Part shown: positions 31,392 through 41,685 of the stretch, in pieces
How the letters are laid out: each line of letters starts with the position of its first letter
Numbering within the stretch: the first letter of the stretch is position 1
Source of the DNA: Rubrivivax sp.
GTDB lineage: Bacteria > Pseudomonadota > Gammaproteobacteria > Burkholderiales > Burkholderiaceae
NCBI GenBank assembly: GCA_016790225.1
Contig: JAEUOZ010000041.1
Location: 1 to 64,000, forward strand
Direction of reading: 5' to 3'
DNA length: 64,000 bases
Translations under genes and position numbers: made by a program
The notes under the pieces: generated by a model
The model's input: only the letters and a program-made list of their open reading frames with translations
What the model was told of the DNA's origin: nothing
Database searches by the model: none

Positions 31392-32830
31392 TGATGAACG
31401 ACATGTCGCGTCGACAGTTCAACCGCCGCACAGCCCAAGCCGGCCTGGCGGCCCTGGCCGGCTCTGCCGTCGCCGGGAGCCTGGCTGGGCGGGCCCTCCC
31501 GGCCGCCGCGCAGACCGCCACGCAGCCCGCAGCCGAGCCCGCCTGGGCCGCCGCGCTGCGCCTGCGCGCACGCCACGAAGGCCGCGGCTTCGCGGCGGCG
31601 CTGATCATGCCCGGTGGCGATGAGCTGGCCTTTGCCGGCACGCGATCGGCCACCCAGGCATCGGCGCCCGATGCTGGCGACCGCTTCGAGTACGGCTCCG
31701 TCACCAAGACCTTCACCGCGCTGCTGCTGGCCGATGCCGTGCAACGCCGCGACCTGCAACTGGCTGAGCCGGTGGAGGCGGCGCTGGGGCGCCCGCTGCG
31801 CGACAGCGCGGGCGAGCCGATCACCTGGCTGGATCTGGCCACCCACCGCAGCGGCCTGCCCCGACTGCCGGCCAACCTCGAACCACCCAGACCCGCCGAC
31901 CCCTATGCCGGTTACGGCGCGGCCCAGCTGCAAGCCTTTGTGGAAGCCTGGAAGCCGCAGGTGCCGCGACAGGCCCGCTGGGAGTACAGCAACCTGGGTT
32001 TCGGCCTGCTGGGGCACGCGCTGGGCCTGCGGGCCGGCAAGCCCTATCCTGCCCTGCTGGCCGAACGGGTGCTGCAGCCGCTGGGCCTGACGGACATCCG
32101 CGTGGCCACGCCGGGCGATCCGGGCGCCGGCCTGCTGCCCGGCCATGACGATCAGCGCCGCGCCGTGCCGCGCTGGACCTTCGATGCGCTGGCCGGAGCT
32201 GGCGCCCTGATCGGCCCGCTGCCGGCCCTGGTGCGCTACGCGCGCTGCGCGCTGGGCCTGGTGGACAACCCCCTGGCCCCGGCCTTTGCCCTGACGCTGC
32301 AGCGCCACGCCGATGCCGGCCAGCCGGCCAACGCCATGGGTCTGGGCTGGATCCTGGGCACGCTGAATGGCCGGCGCATCGCCAACCACGATGGCGGCAC
32401 CTACGGCTTCTCCTCATCCCTGTTCCTCGACCCCGGCGGCCGCCGCGCTTCGGTGGTGCTGGCCAATGCCTTCGTCAGCGTCACCGATCTGGCCCTGCAC
32501 CTGCTGGATCCCGCCGTGCCGCCGCGCGACGTGGTGGCCGAGCAGGCCCAGACGCAGCGCCCCGCCGCCGAGGTGGCCGCCAGCGCACTGGCCGTACTGG
32601 CCGGTGTCTATGCGCTCAATCCGCAGTTCAAGCTCAGCGTGCGCACGCGCGAAGCGCGCCTCTTTGCGCAGGCCACTGGCCAGGGCGAGTTCGAGCTCTT
32701 TGCCCAGGACACACGCCGCTTCTTCGCGCGCATCACGGCGCTGGAGATCCTGTTTGAAGGCGATGGCGGCACGCCGCCGGCGCTGGTGCTCAGCCAGGGT
32801 GGGCAGCGCCTGCGTTTTGTGCGCGAGTGA
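31391..32830 (+). CDS. Tat-exported serine hydrolase, class C beta-lactamase fold
   Basis: A 479-residue hydrolase exported folded by the Tat system: the start has SRRQFNRRTAQAGLAALAG, a twin-arginine motif followed by a hydrophobic stretch. The catalytic SxxK is S103-V-T-K106 (YGSVTKTF), the YxN motif is WEYSNLGF, and HDGGTYGF supplies the third motif. The last 120 residues match the beta-rich extension often annotated DUF3471. GTG 31388, ATG 31391 and ATG 31394 are possible starts. ATG 31391 overlaps the upstream stop and sits near a GAGGAG site. The substrate is unknown. Confidence 0.88.
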   Translation: MMNDMSRRQFNRRTAQAGLAALAGSAVAGSLAGRALPAAAQTATQPAAEPAWAAALRLRARHEGRGFAAALIMPGGDELAFAGTRSATQASAPDAGDRFEYGSVTKTFTALLLADAVQRRDLQLAEPVEAALGRPLRDSAGEPITWLDLATHRSGLPRLPANLEPPRPADPYAGYGAAQLQAFVEAWKPQVPRQARWEYSNLGFGLLGHALGLRAGKPYPALLAERVLQPLGLTDIRVATPGDPGAGLLPGHDDQRRAVPRWTFDALAGAGALIGPLPALVRYARCALGLVDNPLAPAFALTLQRHADAGQPANAMGLGWILGTLNGRRIANHDGGTYGFSSSLFLDPGGRRASVVLANAFVSVTDLALHLLDPAVPPRDVVAEQAQTQRPAAEVAASALAVLAGVYALNPQFKLSVRTREARLFAQATGQGEFELFAQDTRRFFARITALEILFEGDGGTPPALVLSQGGQRLRFVRE

Positions 32831-32906
32831 GGGGCCGGCGCGCGGCACGGGCGGCAGCGCCAGGCCGCCGCAGGTCCGCGCAAGGCACGGCCGATAGACT
32901 GTCCGC

Positions 32907-34706
<1,800 letters not shown>

Positions 34707-34788
34707 GGCCTGCAGCGCGGCGTGTCGCGGCGCTCGACGGGGCTCGGGCTGACCTTTTCCAGGGCCACGCCGGGCGCCGCCCGCGCCG

Positions 34789-35640
34789 CTAACGCGCGTC
34801 GTTCAGGGCCCAGTCGTAATCGGTGAAGCTGATGTCCACCCCGCCGGCGCGGATGCGTTCGCGCTCGGCCGGGGTATCGGCCAGGCTGTCGGCATGGCGC
34901 GCCGCAAAGGCCGCCAGCGAGCTGATGCCGCGGTGCCCCAGGCGGAAATCCTCGCCGAACCAATCGAAGATCTTCGACAGCTCCAGCCGCTGGCGCTGGG
35001 CATTCCACCGGTTGCGGCTGCGGTCGCTCATGAAGCGGACGGTCTGCTCATCCAGCTGCACCTCCAGGCGCTCTGCGACGAAGGCCTCTTCGCGCAGCGC
35101 AGGGCAGCCGATGCTGGCGCAGTTGACGCCGAAGTGCACCCGCGGATCGTCATAGTCGCCCCGCTTGCGCAGCATCTGGTGCTCGATCTCGTCCAGCGAG
35201 ACCTTGCTGCCCAGCAGCGGCACCCAGCGCGGCTTCCAGGGGCTCTGCAGCAGGCTGCCCAGGTCCTTGATGGATTTCAGATCCGGGTAGCGTGTGAGGA
35301 TCAGCTCCACCGTGAAGGCGTTGTAGGCGTTGATCAGGAAGGCCTGACGCTGGGCCTTGCTCCAGCCGGCAAAGCTGGCGGCCGAAACGGCCGAGAGGCT
35401 GTCCAGGTAAGCCTTCAGCTCCGCACGCGCCGCGGCCATGCCGGCATAGTGCAGCTGGCTGGCCTGGCCGCCGCGTTGCACGCGCAGGTGCCGCCGCAGC
35501 AAGGCCGTCCAGGCCGCGTGGCTGTGGTCGAAGGTTTGAGCCTGCAGCGAAGGCAGCCAGGCGGCAGCACAGGCCGCCGCGACGGCCTGCAAGGCCAGGC
35601 GGCGGTGGCCGCTGCGCGGCGGGTGCAAGGACGGGTTCAT
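34789..35640 (-). CDS. DUF547 domain exported protein
   Basis: A 283-residue periplasmic protein. A signal peptide (LALQAVAAACAAAWLPSLQA) precedes the DUF547 domain: QRQAFLINAYNAFTVELIL, SLDEIEHQMLRKRGDYDDPRVHFGVNCASIGCPAL is its conserved core near residues 155-190, with two cysteines and a histidine. The fold is papain-like in related proteins, but activity is not known. It overlaps the flavoprotein gene upstream by 4 bases (ATGA), so the two are co-translated and may act together in the envelope. ATG 35640 was chosen for this overlap. Confidence 0.92.
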   Translation of the reverse strand: MNPSLHPPRSGHRRLALQAVAAACAAAWLPSLQAQTFDHSHAAWTALLRRHLRVQRGGQASQLHYAGMAAARAELKAYLDSLSAVSAASFAGWSKAQRQAFLINAYNAFTVELILTRYPDLKSIKDLGSLLQSPWKPRWVPLLGSKVSLDEIEHQMLRKRGDYDDPRVHFGVNCASIGCPALREEAFVAERLEVQLDEQTVRFMSDRSRNRWNAQRQRLELSKIFDWFGEDFRLGHRGISSLAAFAARHADSLADTPAERERIRAGGVDISFTDYDWALNDAR

Positions 35641-37805
35641 GAGCGCTCCCAGGCGTGATAGCGGGCCACCCACTGCAGCAGCTTCTGCGGCGCGTGCGCC
35701 CGTTTCCAGGCGCCGGCCGCGTACTTGTTGGCCTCGGCCAGCGTGGGGTAGGTGTGGATGGTGCCGAGGATCTTGTTCAGGCCCAGCCCATGCTTCATGG
35801 CCAGCACAAACTCGGCCAGCAGGTCGCCGGCGTGTTCGCCGACCAGGGTGGCGCCCAGGATGCGGTCCTTGCCCGGCACGGTCAGCACCTTGACAAAGCC
35901 GTGCGCCGTGCCGTCGGCGATGGCGCGGTCCAGATCGTCCAGGCCGTAGCGCGTCACCTCGAAGGGGATGCCCTGCTCGCGGGCCTCGGTCTCGCTCAGG
36001 CCCACGCGGGCGACCTCGGGGTCGGTGAAGGTGGCCCAGGGGATCACCCGGTAGTCGGCCTTGAAGCGCTTGAAACGGCCGAACAAGGCATTCACCGTGG
36101 CATACCAGGCCTGGTGGGCCGCCGTGTGGGTGAACTGGTAGGGGCCAGCCACATCACCCACCGCATAGATGTTCGGGTAGAGCGTCTGCAGCCAGGCATC
36201 GGTCTCGATGGTCTTGCGGGGCGTGAGCGGCATGCCGAGTTCTTCCAGCCCGTAGCCGCTGACCCGCGGGCTGCGTCCCACCGCGCACAGCAGTTCGTCG
36301 AAGGGGATGGCCAGCTCGGCCTCGCCATGGCGCGCCACCAGGCGTTTTTCGCCATCGACGGTTTCCACACGCACGGCCTGGTGACCGGTGAGCACCTGCA
36401 CGCCATCGGCGCGCAGCGAGGCGGCCACCCGTTCGGAGACCTCCGGGTCTTCGCGCACCAGCAGGCGCGGCGCCATCTCCACCTGCGTGACCTGGCTGCC
36501 CAGGCGCGCAAAGCTCTGCGCGAGTTCGCTGCCGATCGGGCCGCCCCCCAGCACCACCAGGCGCCGCGGCAGCGCCGTGAGGCCCCACACGGTGTCGCTG
36601 GTCAGGCAGCCGGTTTCCTTCAGGCCCGGGATCGGCGGCACGAAGGGGCTGGCGCCGGCCGCGATGATGATGCTGCGCGTGCTCAGCGTCTGGCGGCTGC
36701 CGTCCGCCTGCGTGACCTCCACCGTCCAGGGGCTGGTGATGCGCGCGTGTCCTTGCAGCACGTCCACACCCAGCTGCACATAACGTTCCACCGAATCGTG
36801 CGGCTCGATGTCGCGGATCACCCCGTGGATGCGCCGCATCACGGCGGCAAAGTCCACCTCGCCCTGCACGCCCTGCAGGCCCAGTGTGTGGGCCGTCTTC
36901 AGCTGGCGGGCCAGCTTGGCCGATCGGATCAGCGCCTTGCTGGGCACGCAGCCGAAGTTCAGGCAATCGCCTCCCATCTTGTGGCCTTCGATCAGCGTGA
37001 CCTTGGCCTTCACCGCGGCTGCGATGTAGGCCGATACCAGGCCGCCCGCACCGGCGCCGATGACCACCAGGTTGCGATCGAAGCGCCGCGGCCGCGGCCA
37101 GCGCGCGGTGATCTTGCGCCGCTGCCAGGCGCCCACCAGGGCCTTGGCGATCAGCGGGAAGACCCCCAGCAGCACGAAGCTGAGCAACAGGCCCGGCGAG
37201 AGGATGTCACCCGGTGACCGGATCGCCGCGAGCTGCGTGCCCGCATTCACGTAGACGGCCGTGCCGGCCAGCATGCCCAGCTGGCTGATGCCGTAGAAGC
37301 GGCCGGCGCCCATCGGCGTGAGCCCCATCAGCAGGTTGATCAGCCAGAAGGGAAAGACCGGCACCAGCCGCAACGTCAGCAGGTAGAAGCTGCCGTCCTT
37401 GCGCACCCCGTCGTTGATGGGCGCCAGCGACGGGCCGAAGCGGGCCTGGATGGCGTCGCGCAACAGGTAGCGCGCGGCCAGGAAGGCCAGCAGCGCCCCC
37501 AGGCTGGACGCGAAGCTGACGATCAGCAGACCCCAGCCCAGCCCGAACATGGCGCCAGCCGCCAGCGTGAGGATCACGGCCCCCGGGATCGACAGCGCCG
37601 CCGCGGCCACATACAGCGCAAAGAACAGCGCCGCCGTCTGCAGCGGCTGCGCCTGTACGCGGGCCTGCAGCGCATCGCGGCTGGCCTTCAGGTTGTCCAG
37701 CGTGAGCCAGGCGCCCAGTTCGTAGTGGCGCCAGGCCCAGACACCGGCCAGCAGCAGCAGCGCCAGGCCGGCCCACAGCACGCGCTTGCCAGGGCGGGCC
37801 ATCAC
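35637..37805 (-). CDS. VTT/DedA membrane domain fused to a mercuric-reductase-like flavoprotein
   Basis: A 722-residue two-part protein. Residues 1-230 are a TVP38/TMEM64 (VTT) membrane domain with about six helices, including [20 protein letters not shown] and [16 protein letters not shown]. Residues 243-722 are a pyridine-nucleotide disulfide oxidoreductase. It has FAD fold [15 protein letters not shown], redox-active pair [16 protein letters not shown] fold [14 protein letters not shown], and the C-terminal [14 protein letters not shown]. The mercury-binding C-terminal cysteines of true MerA are absent. The promoter side faces the bufferin operon and carries a sigma-F-like site. The electron acceptor is unknown; a metal or thiol stress role is inferred from the locus. 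Confidence 0.92.
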   Translation of the reverse strand: MMARPGKRVLWAGLALLLLAGVWAWRHYELGAWLTLDNLKASRDALQARVQAQPLQTAALFFALYVAAAALSIPGAVILTLAAGAMFGLGWGLLIVSFASSLGALLAFLAARYLLRDAIQARFGPSLAPINDGVRKDGSFYLLTLRLVPVFPFWLINLLMGLTPMGAGRFYGISQLGMLAGTAVYVNAGTQLAAIRSPGDILSPGLLLSFVLLGVFPLIAKALVGAWQRRKITARWPRPRRFDRNLVVIGAGAGGLVSAYIAAAVKAKVTLIEGHKMGGDCLNFGCVPSKALIRSAKLARQLKTAHTLGLQGVQGEVDFAAVMRRIHGVIRDIEPHDSVERYVQLGVDVLQGHARITSPWTVEVTQADGSRQTLSTRSIIIAAGASPFVPPIPGLKETGCLTSDTVWGLTALPRRLVVLGGGPIGSELAQSFARLGSQVTQVEMAPRLLVREDPEVSERVAASLRADGVQVLTGHQAVRVETVDGEKRLVARHGEAELAIPFDELLCAVGRSPRVSGYGLEELGMPLTPRKTIETDAWLQTLYPNIYAVGDVAGPYQFTHTAAHQAWYATVNALFGRFKRFKADYRVIPWATFTDPEVARVGLSETEAREQGIPFEVTRYGLDDLDRAIADGTAHGFVKVLTVPGKDRILGATLVGEHAGDLLAEFVLAMKHGLGLNKILGTIHTYPTLAEANKYAAGAWKRAHAPQKLLQWVARYHAWERS

Positions 37806-37985
37806 CGGGCTCCCGGCCGCGGCGCGGCAGGTGGGCGGCGCCTGGCCCCGCGGCGGCCTGCCGCAGCGGCGTCGGCGACCCAGGCACGCGGCCGCTGCGC
37901 GCAGCTGCAGGAGCAGGAGCAGCCCGAAAGGGAATCACGGCGTGAGGTCATGGGCGATGCTTCTTCGAGAGGGAACCTGACCATG

Positions 37986-38011
37986 GTCGCCGAAGCACCC
38001 CCTGCGGTTAC
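37986..38011 (-). promoter_or_regulatory. Sigma-F-like promoter toward the flavoprotein/DUF547 operon
   Basis: Read on the minus strand, GTAACC (38011-38006) is followed by a 16-base spacer and then CGAC (37989-37986). This differs by one base in the -10 from the GTAACC-N16-CGAA pattern known for Caulobacter sigma-F. It faces the VTT-flavoprotein gene and lies 181 bases from its ATG. The match is weaker than the one on the other side. Confidence 0.5.
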
Positions 38012-38024
38012 AGCGGGCAGACCC

Positions 38025-38057
38025 GGGGCCGAACTGGGGCCGAACCAGGGCCGAACC
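38025..38057. repeat. 11-bp direct repeat, three copies
   Basis: GGGGCCGAACT, GGGGCCGAACC and AGGGCCGAACC follow each other without gaps. The 11-base period is close to one DNA helical turn, so the copies face the same side. They lie between the two sigma-F-like promoters. A binding site for an additional regulator is possible. Confidence 0.55.
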
Positions 38058-38085
38058 GGAGCCCAGGAATTTCTGCAGGGCCGGT

Positions 38086-38111
38086 GTAACCCGGCGCGGA
38101 TCCGCTGCGAA
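38086..38111 (+). promoter_or_regulatory. Sigma-F-type promoter of the bufferin operon
   Basis: GTAACC (38086-38091) and CGAA (38108-38111) are separated by exactly 16 bases. This is the pattern reported for the heavy-metal-responsive ECF factor sigma-F of Caulobacter. The operon it faces ends with an ECF sigma and an NrsF-type anti-sigma gene, so autoregulation is likely. The bufA start lies 139 bases beyond the -10. Confidence 0.75.
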
Positions 38112-38249
38112 TGGTCTTGCGGAGCCCGCTGTGCGTGCCTTGCCGAATGCGCAGCAGCCCCTCGTCCCGAAAACCACCGACGCCCCCGACGACCCCCGGC
38201 GCCCCGGCACCGGCCGTCAGAACCAACGTTTTACCTCAGGAGCCCATCC

Positions 38250-38567
38250 ATGTCCTCATCTCTCTTCGACCGTCCCGCCACGGCCCACACCGCCGCTCTG
38301 GCCCTGGCCATCGGTTCTGCCCTGACGCTGGCGCAGGCGCCTGCGCAGGCCCAGGCGGCCGACAAGGAAAAGTGCTACGGCGTGGCCATGAAGGGCAAGA
38401 ACGATTGCGCCGCCGGCCCCGGCACCACCTGCGCCGGCACCAGCGTGCGCGATTTCCAGGGCAACGCCTGGAAGCTGGTGGCCAAGGGCAGCTGCGAGAA
38501 GACCGCCAGCAGGAGCTCGCCCACCGGCATGGGCCAGCTGGTCGCCTTCACCGAGAAGAAGAGCTGA
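38250..38567 (+). CDS. bufA: Bufferin precursor, BufA1-type (DUF2282)
   Basis: A 105-residue precursor of a copper-binding ribosomally made peptide. A signal peptide (about 1-36, ending AQAQA) is followed by a core with exactly four cysteines, at 42, 53, 61 and 82: [22 protein letters not shown] and later KGSCE (first block at residues 40-61). In studied bufferins, MNIO enzymes turn core cysteines into copper-chelating heterocycles. An AGGAG site lies before ATG 38250. It is first in an operon with bufB, bufC, bufD, a sigma factor and NrsF. Which cysteines are modified here is not known. Confidence 0.9.
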   Translation: MSSSLFDRPATAHTAALALAIGSALTLAQAPAQAQAADKEKCYGVAMKGKNDCAAGPGTTCAGTSVRDFQGNAWKLVAKGSCEKTASRSSPTGMGQLVAFTEKKS

Positions 38568-38588
38568 GCACTCGAACGGCAGGCCGTC

Positions 38589-39551
38589 ATGAGCGCAGCG
38601 CTCCCAGCCCGCAGCGAGCCCGCGCCCTGGGCCGGGTTCGGCTTCAAGCCAGCCCATGCCGCCGCCCTGCTGGCCCGGCCGCCGGCACAGCTGCTGCAGG
38701 GCGCTGCCTTCCTGGAAGTGCATGCCGAGAACTACATGGTCAGCGGCGGCCCCGCGCTGCGCCAGCTGCAGCAGCTGCGCGAACGCTGGCCGCTGTCCAT
38801 CCACGGCGTGGGCCTTTCGATCGGGGGCGAAGAGCCCCTGGACGAAGCCCACCTGCAGCGGCTGCAGACGCTGGTGCAGCGCTTCCAGCCGCGCTGGTTC
38901 AGCGAGCACCTGGCCTGGTCCAGCCACGCAGGACGGTGCTTCAACGACCTGCTCCCCCTGCCCTATCACGCCGGCACGCTGCAGCGGGTGTGCACGCATG
39001 TCCAGCAGGTGCAGGATCGGCTGCGCCGGCCGATGCTGCTGGAGAACCCCAGCACCTACCTCGAGTGGGCCGATTCGACGATGGATGAAGCCGGCTTTCT
39101 GGCCGAGGTGGTGCGCCGCACAGGCTGCGGCCTGCTGCTGGACGTCAACAACGCCTACGTCAGCGGCATCAACCACGCTCGCGATCCCTGGGACTTCATC
39201 GCGGCACTGCCGGCCCAGGCTGTGGCACAGATCCACCTCGCCGGATTTGCCGAAGAGGCGGATGCCGCGGGCCGGCGCCTGCTCATCGACCACCACGGCG
39301 CCCCGGTGGACGATGCCGTGTGGGCGCTGTATGCACGCACGCTGGATCGGCTGGGGCCCGTGCCCACCTTGATCGAGCGCGATCAGCACCTGCCGCCGCT
39401 GGAGCAGCTGGAGGCCGAGGCGGCCTGCGCGCTGCTGATGCTGTGCCAACGGGGCGCCTCAGCCGGGACAAGCCCTGGCAGGGCTGACGGTTCACATCCG
39501 CCAACGCCACCCCACCCGGCCCGGGCCGGACACGCCGCGGTGACCGCATGA
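38589..39551 (+). CDS. bufB: BufB, MNIO-family (DUF692) peptide-modifying iron enzyme
   Basis: Multinuclear non-heme iron-dependent oxidase that would install the modification on BufA cysteines. The 320-residue TIM-barrel protein shows the DUF692 metal-site motifs in order: FLEVHAENYM, LSIHGVGLSIGG, WFSEHLAWS, LLENPSTYLEW, GLLLDVNNAYVSG, AQIHLAGF and LIDHHGAPV. The last 35 residues are a Pro/Ala-rich tail beyond the usual length. The stop overlaps bufC (ATGA). It starts 21 bases after bufA. Confidence 0.95.
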   Translation: MSAALPARSEPAPWAGFGFKPAHAAALLARPPAQLLQGAAFLEVHAENYMVSGGPALRQLQQLRERWPLSIHGVGLSIGGEEPLDEAHLQRLQTLVQRFQPRWFSEHLAWSSHAGRCFNDLLPLPYHAGTLQRVCTHVQQVQDRLRRPMLLENPSTYLEWADSTMDEAGFLAEVVRRTGCGLLLDVNNAYVSGINHARDPWDFIAALPAQAVAQIHLAGFAEEADAAGRRLLIDHHGAPVDDAVWALYARTLDRLGPVPTLIERDQHLPPLEQLEAEAACALLMLCQRGASAGTSPGRADGSHPPTPPHPARAGHAAVTA

Positions 39552-40405
39552 CGCCCGGTCGACCCCTGCCGCGGACACCCGTGTCGCCCGACGCCCCGAC
39601 CTGGCAGCCCGCGTTCGCCGCAGCGCTGCTGGACCCCGATCTGCCCGCCCCGCCCGGCCTGCGGGCGGCGCCCGGCGCCGTGCTGGCGTCCCGCCTCGCG
39701 GTCTACCGGAACAACGTCGCCCACTCGTTGATCGAGGTGCTGGGCGAGAGCTTCCCGGTGCTGCGCCAGTGGCTGGGCGAGGCCAGCTTCCGCGCGATGG
39801 CCCTTCGCCACCTGCGGGAGCGGCCGCCGCGCTCGCCGCTGATGCACCGCTGCGGCGAGGAGCTCGCGGCCTGGCTGGCCAGCCTGGACGCCGCGGCCGC
39901 ACACCCTGAGCTGTCGAGCCTGGCCCGGCTGGAGTGGGCGCGGCTGGAGGCCTGGCAGGCCGCCGATGCCGAGGCCCTGAGCGCCGACGAACTGCACCAG
40001 GCCTTGGCCGATCCCGAAACCCTGGGCCGCAGCGCACTGCGCCTGCACCCCGCGCTGAGCGTGCTGGTGGCAGAGCAGGCCGTGGTCTCGCTGTGGGGCG
40101 CGCACCAGCACGAGGACACCCGCCGCGACGAGCAGCTGGCGCAGCTGGATCTGTGGCAGGCGGAGGCCGCGCTGGTGCTGCGCGAGCACGACGCCGTGCG
40201 CGTGCTGCCACTGCCGGTGGCCGATGCGCAGCTGGTGCAGGCCTTGATCGAGGGCCAGTCGCTGGGCGCCGCGCTCGGTGGGCACCCGCGGGCGGACTTC
40301 AGCCAGGTGCTGGCGCTGCTGCTTCGCCAGCAGCTGATCGTCGCGCTGCAGCCCGCAGAACCGGACGCACACCCCATCCCCTCCACCCAGAGCCCCGAGC
40401 CATGA
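39548..40405 (+). CDS. bufC: BufC, DUF2063 (putative DNA-binding domain) partner of the MNIO enzyme
   Basis: A 285-residue protein with the N-terminal DUF2063 signature: LASRLAVYRNNVAHSLIEVL and LGESFPVLRQWLGEASFRAM. A C-terminal RiPP-recognition-like region follows. In bufferin and other MNIO clusters this subunit binds the precursor and presents it to BufB; the 'DNA-binding' label is historical. Both of its ends overlap neighbours by 4 bases (ATGA), showing tight co-translation. Confidence 0.92.
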   Translation: MTPGRPLPRTPVSPDAPTWQPAFAAALLDPDLPAPPGLRAAPGAVLASRLAVYRNNVAHSLIEVLGESFPVLRQWLGEASFRAMALRHLRERPPRSPLMHRCGEELAAWLASLDAAAAHPELSSLARLEWARLEAWQAADAEALSADELHQALADPETLGRSALRLHPALSVLVAEQAVVSLWGAHQHEDTRRDEQLAQLDLWQAEAALVLREHDAVRVLPLPVADAQLVQALIEGQSLGAALGGHPRADFSQVLALLLRQQLIVALQPAEPDAHPIPSTQSPEP

Positions 40406-40959
40406 CGCCGCACATCCCCTCACCCGCGACCGCGCGCCCAGTGCCCCTGCGCAGCGGCGCCTGGTTGCGCCTGATGGGCGTGCTGGAGACCGGGCGCGCA
40501 CTGTTGTCGCGCACCCCCGAATCGGCCATCGCGCTGCTGGGCCGCTTCTCCGTGGCGGCTGTCTTCTGGGCTTCCGGGCAGACCAAGATCGAGGGCCTGT
40601 CGCTGGACCTGGTGGCCGGCCGCTTCGAGTGGGGCTGGCCGCAGCTGGCCCCCGGTGCCGTCGATCTGTTCCGCGACGAATACCGCCTGCCGCTGCTGGC
40701 ACCCGAGACTGCAGCCACGCTGGCCGCGCTGGGCGAGCATGTCCTGCCGCTGATGCTGCTGCTGGGCCTGGGCACGCGGCTGGCGGCGCTGGGCCTGCTG
40801 CTGATGACCGCCGTGATCCAGTTCGCTGTCTACCCGTCAGCCTACGCCACGCACGGCGTCTGGGCCGCCGTGCTGCTGTGGCTGGTGGCGCGCGGGCCGG
40901 GTGCGGTCTCGCTGGATCGGCTGTTCGTCCCTGGGCGGGCTGCGCGCGATGGACGCTGA
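40402..40959 (+). CDS. bufD: BufD, DoxX-family membrane protein
   Basis: A 185-residue inner-membrane protein with four helices. The DoxX start RFSVAAVFWASGQTKIEGLS is followed by LALGEHVLPLMLLLGLGTRL-like and MTAVIQFAVYPSAYATHGVW segments. DoxX proteins are regular members of bufferin operons, with an unclear role in the redox or metal chemistry. ATG 40402 overlaps the bufC stop. Confidence 0.92.
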   Translation: MTPHIPSPATARPVPLRSGAWLRLMGVLETGRALLSRTPESAIALLGRFSVAAVFWASGQTKIEGLSLDLVAGRFEWGWPQLAPGAVDLFRDEYRLPLLAPETAATLAALGEHVLPLMLLLGLGTRLAALGLLLMTAVIQFAVYPSAYATHGVWAAVLLWLVARGPGAVSLDRLFVPGRAARDGR

Positions 40960-41047
40960 TCTCGTCTGGGGGTCCTGGCCGGCTGGCCTGGGCGCGAGAG
41001 CGCAGAATGCGGGCCGCCCCGGCCCACGCGCCGCTTCCCGCCCCTTC

Positions 41048-41614
41048 ATGCCCGTACACGCCCCGGCCAGCGATCTGGAAGCCACCCTGAAGCCGCTGTG
41101 GCTTGATGCGCAGTCCGGCGACGAGCGCGCCTACCGTCAGTGCCTGGGGCTGCTGAGCACGCGGCTGCGCGCCTACCTGCGGCGGCGTCTGGCCGAATGG
41201 CCGGAGGATGTCGAGGATCTGGTGCAGGAAACGCTGCTGGCGCTGCACCTGCAGCGCGGCACCTACGACCCCACGCTGCCGGTCACGGCCTGGGCGGTGG
41301 CCATCGCCCGCCACAAGCTGGTCGATCTGTGGCGCCGACGCGGCCGGCGCGAAGGGCTGCACGATTCGCTGGACGATGTCGACGAAGGCCTGCTGGCCGC
41401 AGAGTCGCACGATGCCGGCGCCGGGCGCGATCTGCAGAAGCTGCTGGACGAACTGCCCGCCGCGCAGCGCACGGCCATCGTGCTGACCAAGGTGGAAGGC
41501 CTGTCGGTGGCCGAGGCCGCCGCGCGCACCGGCGCCTCCGAGTCCGCGATCAAGGTGCAGGTGCATCGTGGCCTGAAGCGCCTGGCCGAATGGGTGCGCC
41601 AGCCGGCGGCCTGA
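41048..41614 (+). CDS. sigF: ECF sigma factor, SigF type
   Basis: A 188-residue ECF sigma factor. Region 2 is seen in RRLAEWPEDVEDLVQETLLA with the -10-recognising VTAWAVAIARHKLVDLWRRR. Region 4 is seen in LPAAQRTAIVLTKVEGLSVA followed by SESAIKVQVHRGLKRL. It sits 88 bases after bufD and 71 before an NrsF gene, as in Caulobacter. It should recognise the GTAACC-N16-CGAA site ahead of bufA. The upstream-extended frame is not conserved-looking, so ATG 41048 was chosen. Confidence 0.92.
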   Translation: MPVHAPASDLEATLKPLWLDAQSGDERAYRQCLGLLSTRLRAYLRRRLAEWPEDVEDLVQETLLALHLQRGTYDPTLPVTAWAVAIARHKLVDLWRRRGRREGLHDSLDDVDEGLLAAESHDAGAGRDLQKLLDELPAAQRTAIVLTKVEGLSVAEAAARTGASESAIKVQVHRGLKRLAEWVRQPAA

Positions 41615-41685
41615 AGGCCCGTGCGCCACCCCGCGTCCGACGACATTCTCCAACGTCTCAAACCATCCAACCCACCGCAAGCCTC

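Larger units (their letters stand above)
37806..38249. other. 444-bp divergent regulatory region between the flavoprotein and bufferin operons
   Basis: No gene is supported here. Short open frames on both strands carry only Arg/Pro/Ala-rich, unconserved peptides. The region holds two oppositely directed copies of a sigma-F-type promoter pattern and a three-copy 11-bp direct repeat between them. The leaders to each start codon are long: about 139 bases toward bufA, counted from the end of its -10 element, and about 180 bases toward the flavoprotein gene. Confidence 0.75.

Noticed and set aside
35637..37805. Mercuric reductase (merA)
   Set aside because: The flavoprotein part resembles MerA, but the C-terminal vicinal cysteines and the N-terminal heavy-metal domain are absent, and no mer genes are nearby.
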